64,000 nt of DNA from assembly GCA_964386865.1 (NCBI GenBank), contig CAYLUN010000014.1, positions 1-64,000 on the forward strand, read 5' to 3'. Numbering within the stretch: the first letter of the stretch is position 1; every line of letters starts with the position of its first letter. Below, piece after piece: positions 57,250 to 64,000 of this stretch. This DNA is from CAYLUN01 sp964386865. Lineage in GTDB: Bacteria; Verrucomicrobiota; Kiritimatiellia; RFP12; UBA1067. The translations under genes and the position numbers were made by a program. The notes under the pieces were generated by a model. The model was not told the origin of the DNA, ran no database searches, and worked only from the letters and a program-made list of their open reading frames with translations.

Positions 57250-57831
57250 ATGCATATTCGTTCCGTCGTCGTCGTCAACGTCGCGCTGATGTGCGCGCTC
57301 GCGTTTATGGATACCGGCTGCCGCACCAAGGCGGGCGGCTGGCGCTGGCCCTGGCAGAAGGACACGTCGCTCATCAACGACGCGGGCCTCGCCGATAACG
57401 TCGATGTTCAGAGCGTGATCGACGACAAGGGCAACCTGGTGGGCGGGGACGGGGCCGGGGCTCGGTTCGAGAACACCTGCCAGCCCGTGCAGGGCGTGAA
57501 GTTCGCGCCCATCTACTTTGCTTTAGACAGCTATGCGCTGGCGCCGTCCGAGGAGGCGAAGGTGCAGCAGGTCGGCCAGCACCTCTTGCAGAACGCCACG
57601 CACGTGCTGGTGGTCGAAGGCCACTGCGACGAGCGCGGAAGCAACGAGTACAACCTCGCGCTGGGCGAGAACCGCGCGCAGTCCGTGCGCTCGTATCTGG
57701 TCAGCCTCGGCGTGGGCGCGGAGCGCATCCAGACCCGCAGCTTCGGCGAGGAGAAGCCCGCTGTCGCCGGCTCCGGCGAAGAGGCCTGGCACCTCAACCG
57801 CCGCGGCGAGTTTGCCCTGTACCAGAAATAA
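57250..57831 (+). CDS. pal: peptidoglycan-associated lipoprotein Pal
   Basis: A 193-residue outer-membrane lipoprotein. GAGGAGTT precedes ATG 57250. The N-terminal signal (VVVVNVALMCALAFMDTGC) ends in a probable lipidation cysteine, though D at -3 is unusual. The C-terminal OmpA-like domain has the Pal signature VVEGHCDERGSNEYNLALGE, NRAQSVRSYL and RTRSFGEEKP-type peptidoglycan-binding residues (here QTRSFGEEKP). It is directly behind tolB and begins an operon-like run with tat and his genes. A compact linker separates the lipid anchor from the OmpA domain. Confidence 0.92.
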   Translation: MHIRSVVVVNVALMCALAFMDTGCRTKAGGWRWPWQKDTSLINDAGLADNVDVQSVIDDKGNLVGGDGAGARFENTCQPVQGVKFAPIYFALDSYALAPSEEAKVQQVGQHLLQNATHVLVVEGHCDERGSNEYNLALGENRAQSVRSYLVSLGVGAERIQTRSFGEEKPAVAGSGEEAWHLNRRGEFALYQK

Positions 57832-57858
57832 GCGGTTTGCGGTCGGGAGCTTCCCGGT

Positions 57859-58314
57859 ATGTCGTTCTCTCCTAGCGTGGCGCTCCTGACCGGCTCCGTG
57901 GGCCCGGGCGAGTGGGTCGTCCTGTTTGTGGTGGTTCTGATCGTGGTCGGCCCCAAGCGCCTGCCCGAAATCGCCCGCAAGCTCGGACGCACGATGGAAA
58001 TGTTCCGACGCGCGGCCGACGAGTTCAAAGATCAGCTCTTGACCATGGATCAGGAGCAGGCGGCCGCGAAGCCGCCTGCCCCCTCTGGCGAGTCCGGTTC
58101 GGCGGGCCAGGAGGACTCCTCCTCGGACGCCTACCCGAACATGGGCGACTACCCGGGCAACGAGGACCACGTCGAGAACTGGTCCTCGGAGTCGCAGCTG
58201 GAGCCGGAGGGCGGGAGCGCGGGCGAGCCGCCCGCGCCGCAGGGGCCTGAGGGCGCGGGCGATGCGGCCGCGTCGAATGAACCCCTCGAGAAGCCCACGG
58301 AGGGCGGCGCATGA
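57859..58314 (+). CDS. tatB: Sec-independent translocase subunit TatA/TatB
   Basis: A 151-residue membrane protein with one N-terminal helix (EWVVLFVVVLIVVG), then the hinge GPKRLPEIARKLGR and an amphipathic helix (MEMFRRAADEFKDQLL). The GPKRLPE hinge is nearer TatB than TatA, but organisms with a single TatA/B exist, so the symbol is provisional. The C-terminal 80 residues are Glu-, Gly- and Pro-rich and low in complexity. The stop overlaps tatC by 4 bases. The window encodes at least two likely Tat substrates (46238 and 31612). Confidence 0.87.
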   Translation: MSFSPSVALLTGSVGPGEWVVLFVVVLIVVGPKRLPEIARKLGRTMEMFRRAADEFKDQLLTMDQEQAAAKPPAPSGESGSAGQEDSSSDAYPNMGDYPGNEDHVENWSSESQLEPEGGSAGEPPAPQGPEGAGDAAASNEPLEKPTEGGA

Positions 58315-59111
58315 AGATCGGACGGTTCTCGCTGAAGCCGAAGGCGATCGGCGCGGCGGACGACTACAACGACCCGCCGCGCCCGTTCATGGACCACCTG
58401 ATCGACCTGCGGGACTGCGTCATCCAATGCGCGGTGGCCTGGGGCATCTGCGAGGTGGCGATCATACCGTTCGCGCCGGGGATCACGCGCTGGCTGATCG
58501 CGCCGGCGGAGCAGTCCATGAGCATGATCCAAGGCCTGACGTGGACGGCCGGGTTCGACATCCTGCTGAAGATCATGCTGTGGGGCGGCACGGCGCTGAG
58601 CCTCCCGTTCCTCCTGTTCTTCATCTTGCGGTTCGTCTTCCCCGGGCTCAAGCGGAGCGAGCGGACGATCATCGTCTTCTGCCTGTCGTTCTCGACGGTC
58701 CTGTTCGGCGTCGGCGTGTGGATGGCCTATGCGGCGACGCTGAATATTGCGTTCCAGATCTTGCAGAAGCTCAACGCGTGGATGGGGATCAAGGTTGAAA
58801 TCCTGACGCTCGACCAGCACGTGGAGATCGTGATCAAGACGATCATGGCCTTTGGCTTGGCGTTCCAGATGCCGCTCTTGCTGCTGGCGCTCGGGTGGAT
58901 CGGCGTGGTTCCTTCGTCGCTGCTGCGCGACAAGCGCCGCCACGCAATTGTGATTATTTTCGTCATCGCGATGGTGCTGACCCCGCCCGACCCGGTCTCG
59001 CAGATCATCATGGCGCTCCCGATGTGCATCTTGTACGAGATCTGCATCTGGGTCATCCGCCTGCGCGAGCTGGCGAAGGGCAAACCACGGGAAGAGCCGG
59101 CCGCGGCCTGA
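58311..59111 (+). CDS. tatC: twin-arginine translocase receptor TatC
   Basis: A 266-residue inner-membrane protein that recognises the twin-arginine signal. The N-terminus has MDHLIDLRDCVIQ, the TatC E/H-L-x-x-L-R motif. About six transmembrane helices follow (CAVAWGICEVAII, LLFFILRFVFPGL, VFCLSFSTVLFGVGVWMAY, MAFGLAFQMPLLLLAL, HAIVIIFVIAMVLTPPDP, LPMCILYEICIWVI). The FGLAFQMP and LTPPDPVSQ motifs are typical. ATGA overlap with tatA/B shows translational coupling. Confidence 0.93.
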   Translation: MKIGRFSLKPKAIGAADDYNDPPRPFMDHLIDLRDCVIQCAVAWGICEVAIIPFAPGITRWLIAPAEQSMSMIQGLTWTAGFDILLKIMLWGGTALSLPFLLFFILRFVFPGLKRSERTIIVFCLSFSTVLFGVGVWMAYAATLNIAFQILQKLNAWMGIKVEILTLDQHVEIVIKTIMAFGLAFQMPLLLLALGWIGVVPSSLLRDKRRHAIVIIFVIAMVLTPPDPVSQIIMALPMCILYEICIWVIRLRELAKGKPREEPAAA

Positions 59112-59141
59112 CGCGGTGGCGGTGAGTCGGGAGGTGTGACT

Positions 59142-59729
59142 ATGGCACGGACAGCGACACGCACGCGCGCGACGCGCGAGACCAACATCGCCGTGACGCT
59201 CAACCTGGACGGCACGGGCGCCTGCCAGGTGGAGACGGGCATCGGGTTCCTCAACCACATGCTGGAGCTGTTCGCGCGGCACGCCTTGGTCGACCTCGAC
59301 GTCAAGGCCGAGGGCGACGTCCACGTGGACTACCACCACACGGTGGAGGACGTGGGGCTGGTGCTCGGCGCGTGCATCAACGAGGCGCTCGGCGAGCGCC
59401 GCGGGATCCGGCGCTACGGGTTCTTCCAGCTGCCGATGGACGAGGCGCTGTGCGAGGTGGCGCTGGATCTTGGCGGGCGGCCCTACCTCGTGTTTGCGAG
59501 CTCGATGAAGCACCTGCAGGTGCGCGACTTCGAGGTCAAGTTGCTCGAGGAGTTCTTCCGCGCGCTGACGGTCGAGGGGCGCATGAACCTTCACCTCCGG
59601 CAGATCACCGGCGACGAGACGCACCACGTCTGCGAGGCGCTGTTCAAGGGCTTCGCGCGCGCCTTACGCATGGCGGTCGAGGCCGATCCGCGCGAGAGCG
59701 GCGTGCCGTCGAGCAAAGGCACGATTTAG
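59142..59729 (+). CDS. hisB: imidazoleglycerol-phosphate dehydratase HisB
   Basis: A 195-residue Mn-dependent enzyme of histidine synthesis that dehydrates imidazoleglycerol phosphate. GGGAGGTGTGACT precedes ATG 59142. Hallmarks: GIGFLNHMLELFARHALVDL, the metal-binding DYHHTVEDVG and its later counterpart DETHHVCEALFKGFARAL. It is the monofunctional dehydratase, without the phosphatase domain. hisA follows 43 bases downstream; no other his genes are in view. Confidence 0.95.
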   Translation: MARTATRTRATRETNIAVTLNLDGTGACQVETGIGFLNHMLELFARHALVDLDVKAEGDVHVDYHHTVEDVGLVLGACINEALGERRGIRRYGFFQLPMDEALCEVALDLGGRPYLVFASSMKHLQVRDFEVKLLEEFFRALTVEGRMNLHLRQITGDETHHVCEALFKGFARALRMAVEADPRESGVPSSKGTI

Positions 59730-59772
59730 CCGCGGCGGGCGGCGGCGGTTCAACGGTTGGAACATTCGAAAG

Positions 59773-60510
59773 ATGGGGTTTGCGGCTGTGGTCATTTTAC
59801 CGGCGATCGATTTGAAGGACGGCAAGTGTGTGCGCTTGCGGCAGGGCAAGGCCGAGGATGCGACGGTGTACTCCGGCGACCCGGTGGCGCAGGCTCAGGC
59901 GTGGCTGGAGCAGGGCGCGGAGCAGTTGCACGTGGTGGATCTGGACGGCGCGTTTCAAGGCGAGCCGAAGCACGCGGCGGTCATCGCCCGCATCGTCGAG
60001 GCGATCGGCATCCCCGTGGAGGTGGGCGGCGGCCTCCGCACAGACGCGCACATCGAGCGGCTGCTGGGCGCGGGCGCGGCCCGCGCCATCATCGGCACGC
60101 GCGCGCTTGAGAGCCTGGACGCGCTCGCTGCGCTGGTGCGGCGCTTCGGCGAAAAAATCGCGGTGGGCATCGACGCGCGCGACGGCTTCGTGCAAGTCAA
60201 GGGCTGGGTCGAAACCACGGGCACGCGGGCCGTCGACCTCGCGCGGCAGGTCGAAGCGGCCGGCGTGCGGACGATCATCTATACGGATACGGCGACGGAC
60301 GGCATGCTGGGCGGGCCGAACCTCGCGGCGATGGGGCAGATGTGCCGCGCGGTCGCGTGCCGCGTCATCGCTTCGGGCGGCGTGAGCGCGCCGGAGCATG
60401 TGGCGGCGCTGAACGCGCTGGGCTGCTCGAACCTCTACGGCGCGATCGTGGGCAAGGCGCTCTACGATGGCAAAACAACCCTCGCCGCCCTGTGTGCGGC
60501 GGCACGCTAG
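59773..60510 (+). CDS. hisA: phosphoribosylformimino-5-aminoimidazole carboxamide ribotide isomerase HisA
   Basis: A 245-residue (beta/alpha)8 isomerase in histidine synthesis. The N-terminal catalytic Asp is in ILPAIDLKDGKCVRL and the second in IIYTDTATDGMLGGPN. EVGGGLR and VIASGGVSA are the phosphate-binding loops. ATG 59773 gives the normal length; its ribosome site is weak (AAAG). The stop is 11 bases before the M16 peptidase start. Confidence 0.94.
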   Translation: MGFAAVVILPAIDLKDGKCVRLRQGKAEDATVYSGDPVAQAQAWLEQGAEQLHVVDLDGAFQGEPKHAAVIARIVEAIGIPVEVGGGLRTDAHIERLLGAGAARAIIGTRALESLDALAALVRRFGEKIAVGIDARDGFVQVKGWVETTGTRAVDLARQVEAAGVRTIIYTDTATDGMLGGPNLAAMGQMCRAVACRVIASGGVSAPEHVAALNALGCSNLYGAIVGKALYDGKTTLAALCAAAR

Positions 60511-60520
60511 GACTCCCTCT

Positions 60521-61807
60521 ATGTTGGACCATGTGCAGATCACCGCGCTCAGGAATGGGGCGACCGTCGTGTCGTCCGCAGAAGCGGATGCCGAGAGCGT
60601 CTCGGTCGGAGTCTGGGCGGGCGTCGGCGGCCGCCACGAGAAGGCGTCGCTCTCCGGCGTGAGCCACTTCCTTGAGCACATGCTTTTCAAAGGCACGCCG
60701 ACGCGCTCCGCGCTCGCGATCTCGCAGGCCATCGAGGGCCGCGGCGGCTACCTGAACGCCTTCACGCAGGAGGAGAGCACCTGCTACTACGTGCGCCTGC
60801 CGTACGAGTACCTGCCGCAGGCGGTCGACGTGCTGGCGGACATGTACGTCAACGCGTCGCTCAAAGAGGACGACCTCGAGCGCGAGCGGGACGTGATCCT
60901 CGAAGAGATCAAGATGTACCAGGACCTGCCGCAGCATCTCGTGCAGGAGAAGCTGCAGGAGTCGATGTTCAAGGGACACGCGCTCGGGCTCCCGCTGTCA
61001 GGTGATGAGAAGACGCTGCGCAAGATGGGGCGCGAGACGCTCTTGCGGTACAAGGCGCAGGCCTACGCACCTTCGGCCACGGTCTTCTCCTTTGCCGGCC
61101 GGCTGGATCACGCGGCGTGCGTGGCGTGCGTCGAGAAGGCGTTTGGGCATGTCGGCCGGCGGCGCAGCCTGAGCTTCAAGGACGTCGACGGCACGGTCGG
61201 GCAGAACCGCTTCGTCATGGTCAAGAAGGAGATCGGCCAGGTTCACGCGGTGGTCGGGTTCCGCGTGTTCGGCCGGCACGATGACCGGCGCTACGCGCTG
61301 CGCGTGATGAACGGCCTGCTCGGCGAGAACATGAGCTCGCGCCTGTTCCAGAGCGTGCGCGAGCGCCACGGGCTGTGCTACTCGATCCAGTCCAGCTACC
61401 AGCTCTTCGAGGAGACGGGGCTCTTCGCGATCAGCGGCGGGTTCGACAGCCAGCGGGCCGAGGCGGCGCTGAAGCTGACGGCGAAGGAGATTCGCCGCGT
61501 GCTTGACACAAAGGTCGGCCCGCGCGAGCTGAAGCGCACCAAGGACTACCTGCTGGGAACCTTCCGGCTCGGGCTGGAAGGGACCGGCAACCAGATGATG
61601 TTCATCGGCGAGTCGTTCCTCAACTACGGGCGCGTCGTGCGTCCGGAGGAGACCATCGCCGGCCTTCAGGCGGTGACCGTCGACGACGTGCAGCGCGTCG
61701 CGGCTGACGTGTTCGACCCGAGCCGCATGACGCTCTCGCTTGTGGTGCCGGCTGCGCAGCCGCAGGACGAGGCGGCGTGGCTGGGCGCGTTGGCGGCGCT
61801 GGCGTGA
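60521..61807 (+). CDS. M16-family zinc metallopeptidase
   Basis: A 428-residue pitrilysin-clan peptidase. The inverted zinc motif H49-F-L-E52-H53 in SHFLEHMLFKGT is followed by the second-helix Glu region (VILEEIKMYQDLPQHL). Both halves of the M16B fold are present (C-terminal half: GFDSQRAEAALKL, RTKDYLLGTFRLG-type helix). ATG 60521 is chosen since the homologous start LDHVQITALRNGATVVS follows; the preceding codons are an overlap with hisA. The protein may act in the cytoplasm or periplasm; no signal peptide is visible. Confidence 0.9.
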   Translation: MLDHVQITALRNGATVVSSAEADAESVSVGVWAGVGGRHEKASLSGVSHFLEHMLFKGTPTRSALAISQAIEGRGGYLNAFTQEESTCYYVRLPYEYLPQAVDVLADMYVNASLKEDDLERERDVILEEIKMYQDLPQHLVQEKLQESMFKGHALGLPLSGDEKTLRKMGRETLLRYKAQAYAPSATVFSFAGRLDHAACVACVEKAFGHVGRRRSLSFKDVDGTVGQNRFVMVKKEIGQVHAVVGFRVFGRHDDRRYALRVMNGLLGENMSSRLFQSVRERHGLCYSIQSSYQLFEETGLFAISGGFDSQRAEAALKLTAKEIRRVLDTKVGPRELKRTKDYLLGTFRLGLEGTGNQMMFIGESFLNYGRVVRPEETIAGLQAVTVDDVQRVAADVFDPSRMTLSLVVPAAQPQDEAAWLGALAALA

Positions 61808-61829
61808 GGCGGGCGTGCCCCGCATGGAG

Positions 61830-61911
61830 GGACGGCGACCCCGCCGTCCGCTCTGGGCAGCGGTAGGGTCGGCACCCCGCGCCGTCCTCGGACGCCGGCC
61901 GAGCGGCGTCC
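61830..61911. terminator. paired hairpins between convergent genes
   Basis: GGACGGC/GACCCC/GCCGTCC (61830-61849) and GGACGCC/GGCCGAGC/GGCGTCC (61890-61911) are perfect 7-bp stems lying between the convergent M16 and histidine kinase genes. A bidirectional terminator is plausible by position, but T-tracts are missing. The first hairpin resembles the GGTCG..CCCTCC elements at 9750 and 18916, so it may be a REP-like unit instead. Confidence 0.4.
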
Positions 61912-61925
61912 CCAACGGGCGGCGG

Positions 61926-63362
61926 TCAGCGCGTGCTGGTCTTGGCGGTCTTTGGCAAGGTGACGATGAAGGTCGTGCCTTTTCCGGCCGCGCTTTCGAT
62001 GGACACCGTGCCGCCGTGCGCGGCGACGATGATCTGGACGATGTTCAGCCCAAGCCCGAGCCCCTTTTCTGACTCGCGCGCCCGCTTGCCGCGGAACAGT
62101 CGCTGCCAGATGAGGCTCTTCTCTTCCTCCGGAATCCCGATCCCGGTGTCGGCCACGCGGGTGACGATGGCGTCCGGCCGCTCCTCGAAGGCGATGCGCA
62201 CGGAGCCGCCTTTCGGCGTGTATTTGAGCGCGTTGTCCACGAGGTTGGCAAACACGCGGGCCACGCGCTGGCGGTCCCCTTCGAGCGTGAGGTCGCTGTC
62301 GGGCCACACGGCGGTCAGCGAGATGCTCTTCTCTTCGGCGAGCAGCAGGTAGAGGTCGGCGATCTCGGCGATGACGCGCCTGAGGCTGAAGGGCTGCACG
62401 TTCAGCTTGACGAAGCCGCTCTCCATCTCGCGCGCGTCCATGAGGTTCTGAAGCTGGAGCTGCACGCGGTCGCAGTCTTCGATGATGTCGGCCAGGGTGT
62501 CGGCCAGTTCGGCGGGCATGTCTTTGCTGTGCAGGGCCAGCTCGGAGGCGCCGCGGATGCGGGCGAGGGGCGTGCGGAAATCGTGGGCCACGTTGTCCAT
62601 GGTCTGGCGCATGGCTTGGATCAGGCTGGCGTACTTCTCGGTCATGACCGTGAACAGGCGGCCCAAGGTGTCGAGCTCGACGATCTGGCTCTTGACTGGG
62701 GACGTGCCGTTCTCAAAAGCTCCCGTCTCGATGATGCGCGTCATCGAGGCCGTGATGTGGTGGATGGGGCGGAGCGTGATGAACATCATGAAAATGCCGG
62801 AGATGAACGAGAGGATGGTGGAAATCACCATGAACAGCAGAAGGTAGCGGGCCATCATGCTCTTCTGGTCAACCTCCAGAAAGGAGCCTTTGCCGACCTG
62901 CAGGACGCGCCCGTTGTTGAGCTGCACGGTGTGCACCTGGATGTGCCGGTGCAGCGGCTTCAGGTAGTACTCGCTCCAGCCGAGGGGTGGGAGGGACTCT
63001 CGTCCGCTCGGCTGGTGGGTGCGCCATTCGGGGATGTCGATGTCCTTCGGCCTGACGGCCGAGTACTCGACGGAACCCTTGGAATCGAGCACCCGCACGA
63101 TAAAGATGGTGGAGGGCGGGTAGCGCTCCACGGTCATCTCCTCCGCGAGCCAGTTGCCGTCGGTGTTCTGGTTCAGCAGCTCGGAGAACTCCTCGCTCTG
63201 CGCCCGCACGTCCTGCCGGTCGAAGCTGCGCGCGGACTTGGTGATGACGCGGCTGCTGAGGAAGAAAATGCTGCACGTGCCGAGCGCATAGACCGTCAGG
63301 TAGCCCATGCCCAGATAGAAAGCGAAGGAGCGGAATCTCTTACTCAGCGGCGCGGAAAACAT
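61926..63362 (-). CDS. sensor histidine kinase (HAMP, two-component)
   Basis: A 478-residue inner-membrane kinase. Two transmembrane helices (about 13-36 and 173-196) flank a periplasmic sensor of about 135 residues, then a HAMP linker (HHITASMTRIIETGAF). The HisKA box contains H260 in VAHDFRTPLARIRG, and the ATPase domain has the N-box NLVDNALKYTPKGG, DTGIGIPEEEKS (G1) and GLGLGLNIVQIIVAAHGG (G2). The N-terminus overlaps the response regulator's stop by 23 bases. It should autophosphorylate and pass phosphate to the regulator encoded just upstream. The stimulus is unknown. Confidence 0.93.
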   Translation of the reverse strand: MFSAPLSKRFRSFAFYLGMGYLTVYALGTCSIFFLSSRVITKSARSFDRQDVRAQSEEFSELLNQNTDGNWLAEEMTVERYPPSTIFIVRVLDSKGSVEYSAVRPKDIDIPEWRTHQPSGRESLPPLGWSEYYLKPLHRHIQVHTVQLNNGRVLQVGKGSFLEVDQKSMMARYLLLFMVISTILSFISGIFMMFITLRPIHHITASMTRIIETGAFENGTSPVKSQIVELDTLGRLFTVMTEKYASLIQAMRQTMDNVAHDFRTPLARIRGASELALHSKDMPAELADTLADIIEDCDRVQLQLQNLMDAREMESGFVKLNVQPFSLRRVIAEIADLYLLLAEEKSISLTAVWPDSDLTLEGDRQRVARVFANLVDNALKYTPKGGSVRIAFEERPDAIVTRVADTGIGIPEEEKSLIWQRLFRGKRARESEKGLGLGLNIVQIIVAAHGGTVSIESAAGKGTTFIVTLPKTAKTSTR

Positions 63363-64000
63363 AGCCGACCCCTCGCATGGTCTGGATCAGTTTCTTTTCG
63401 AAGCCGGAGTCGATCTTGGTGCGCAGGCGGCAGACGAGCACATCGACGATGTTCGTCTGGGGGTCGAAGCTGTAATCCCAGATGCGCTCGAGGATGAGCG
63501 TCTTGGTGAGCGGGCGGTTCGGGTTGCGCATCAGGAGCTCCAGCAGCGCGAACTCGCGCGGCTGGAGGTCGATCTTCTTGTCGCCCCGCACGGCTGTGCG
63601 CCGCAGCAGGTCGAGCGTCACGTCGCAGATCGTGAGGGAGGTGGCGCTACCCCCTTTGGGCTGGGCGGTTTGGGTGCGGCGCGTGATGGCGTGCAGGCGG
63701 GCGGTTACCTCGGAGAAGGAGAACGGCTTGACCATGTAGTCGTCCGCCCCGCACTCGAGGCCGGAAACGCGGTCGTCGACCGCGTTCTTGGCGCTGAGCA
63801 CGAGCACGGGCGTCAGGTCGCCGGTGTTCCGCATGTGCTTGAGCACGGCGAGGCCGCTTCGCTCCGGCAGCATGAGGTCGAGCACGACCGCGTCGTAGCG
63901 GCTGCCTTCCCAGAGGAGTTGGCCTTCGGTACCGTTGCCTGCCGTGTCGACCGTGTGCCCGTCTTGGCGCAAGCCCTTGCTGACGAAAGCTTGGATTTTT
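63340..64000 (-). CDS. OmpR-family response regulator (5' cut by window)
   Basis: A DNA-binding regulator lacking only its first 10 or so residues, which lie outside the window; the frame is open to the last base and starts KIQAFVSKGLRQDG. The receiver domain has the phosphoacceptor Asp in VVLDLMLPERSG, LVLSAKNAVDDRVSGL and the signalling Lys in YMVKPFSF. A winged-helix Trans_reg_C domain follows (VDLLRRTAVRGDKKIDLQ-type start, REFALLELLMRNPN, VYVCRLRTKID-like recognition region ending GVGYVF). It precedes and overlaps the kinase gene on the minus strand, a classic two-component operon. Confidence 0.93.
   Translation of the reverse strand, partial: KIQAFVSKGLRQDGHTVDTAGNGTEGQLLWEGSRYDAVVLDLMLPERSGLAVLKHMRNTGDLTPVLVLSAKNAVDDRVSGLECGADDYMVKPFSFSEVTARLHAITRRTQTAQPKGGSATSLTICDVTLDLLRRTAVRGDKKIDLQPREFALLELLMRNPNRPLTKTLILERIWDYSFDPQTNIVDVLVCRLRTKIDSGFEKKLIQTMRGVGYVFRAAE

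Overview
The window is high-GC bacterial DNA with a Gram-negative envelope (TolB, Pal, Tat). Many Sec- and Tat-exported glycan-active proteins, a formylglycine-type sulfatase, a large NPCBM/beta-propeller/cytochrome c protein and tandem beta-strand repeat proteins suggest the PVC superphylum, most likely a Kiritimatiellota or Lentisphaerota-like organism. That placement is inferred from gene content. No rRNA, tRNA or CRISPR array was seen.

Layout. 1-2.9 kb: the valS 3' end, a DUF4160/DUF2442 pair, a macrodomain protein and an N-acetylneuraminate lyase-like aldolase. 3-24.3 kb: mostly plus-strand exported enzymes. These are an NPCBM/propeller/c-type haem protein, two paralogous esterases, a GH36-like alpha-galactosidase, further alpha/beta hydrolases, a sulfatase with EF-hands, a GH42-like enzyme and a beta-helix protein. 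An FG-GAP gene on the minus strand is interrupted by one in-frame UGA. 24.3-31.5 kb: an AraC regulator divergent from a tight cupin/URO-D-type/MFS sugar porter/GH38 operon. 31.6-35.6 kb: an exported oxidoreductase, a REP-associated tyrosine transposase (RAYT) between inverted repeats, a BNR/sialidase-like protein and a LysR remnant. 35.8-39.9 kb: a surface-type protein built of five 585-bp tandem units. 39.9-41.3 kb: a sialidase remnant and a putative cysteine-peptidase-like gene followed by an in-frame stop. 41.5-51.2 kb: GH123-like, beta-helix, GH20-like and two TIM-barrel proteins. 51.3-55.9 kb (minus): nadA, an uncharacterised 730-aa protein, a hexose-6-phosphate mutarotase-like protein and VanZ. 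56-61.8 kb: tolB-pal-tatA/B-tatC-hisB-hisA-M16 peptidase. 61.9-64 kb (minus): an OmpR-type response regulator and its histidine kinase, cut by the window end.

Together the accessory genes suggest breakdown of complex, possibly sulfated or sialylated host-type glycans: sialidase-like and sialate lyase, GH36, GH123, GH20-like, GH38, a fucosidase-like protein, sulfatase and esterases. No SusC/SusD pair is present, and uptake would run through an MFS porter. Most intergenic gaps hold GC-rich palindromes, several of which recur within the window.
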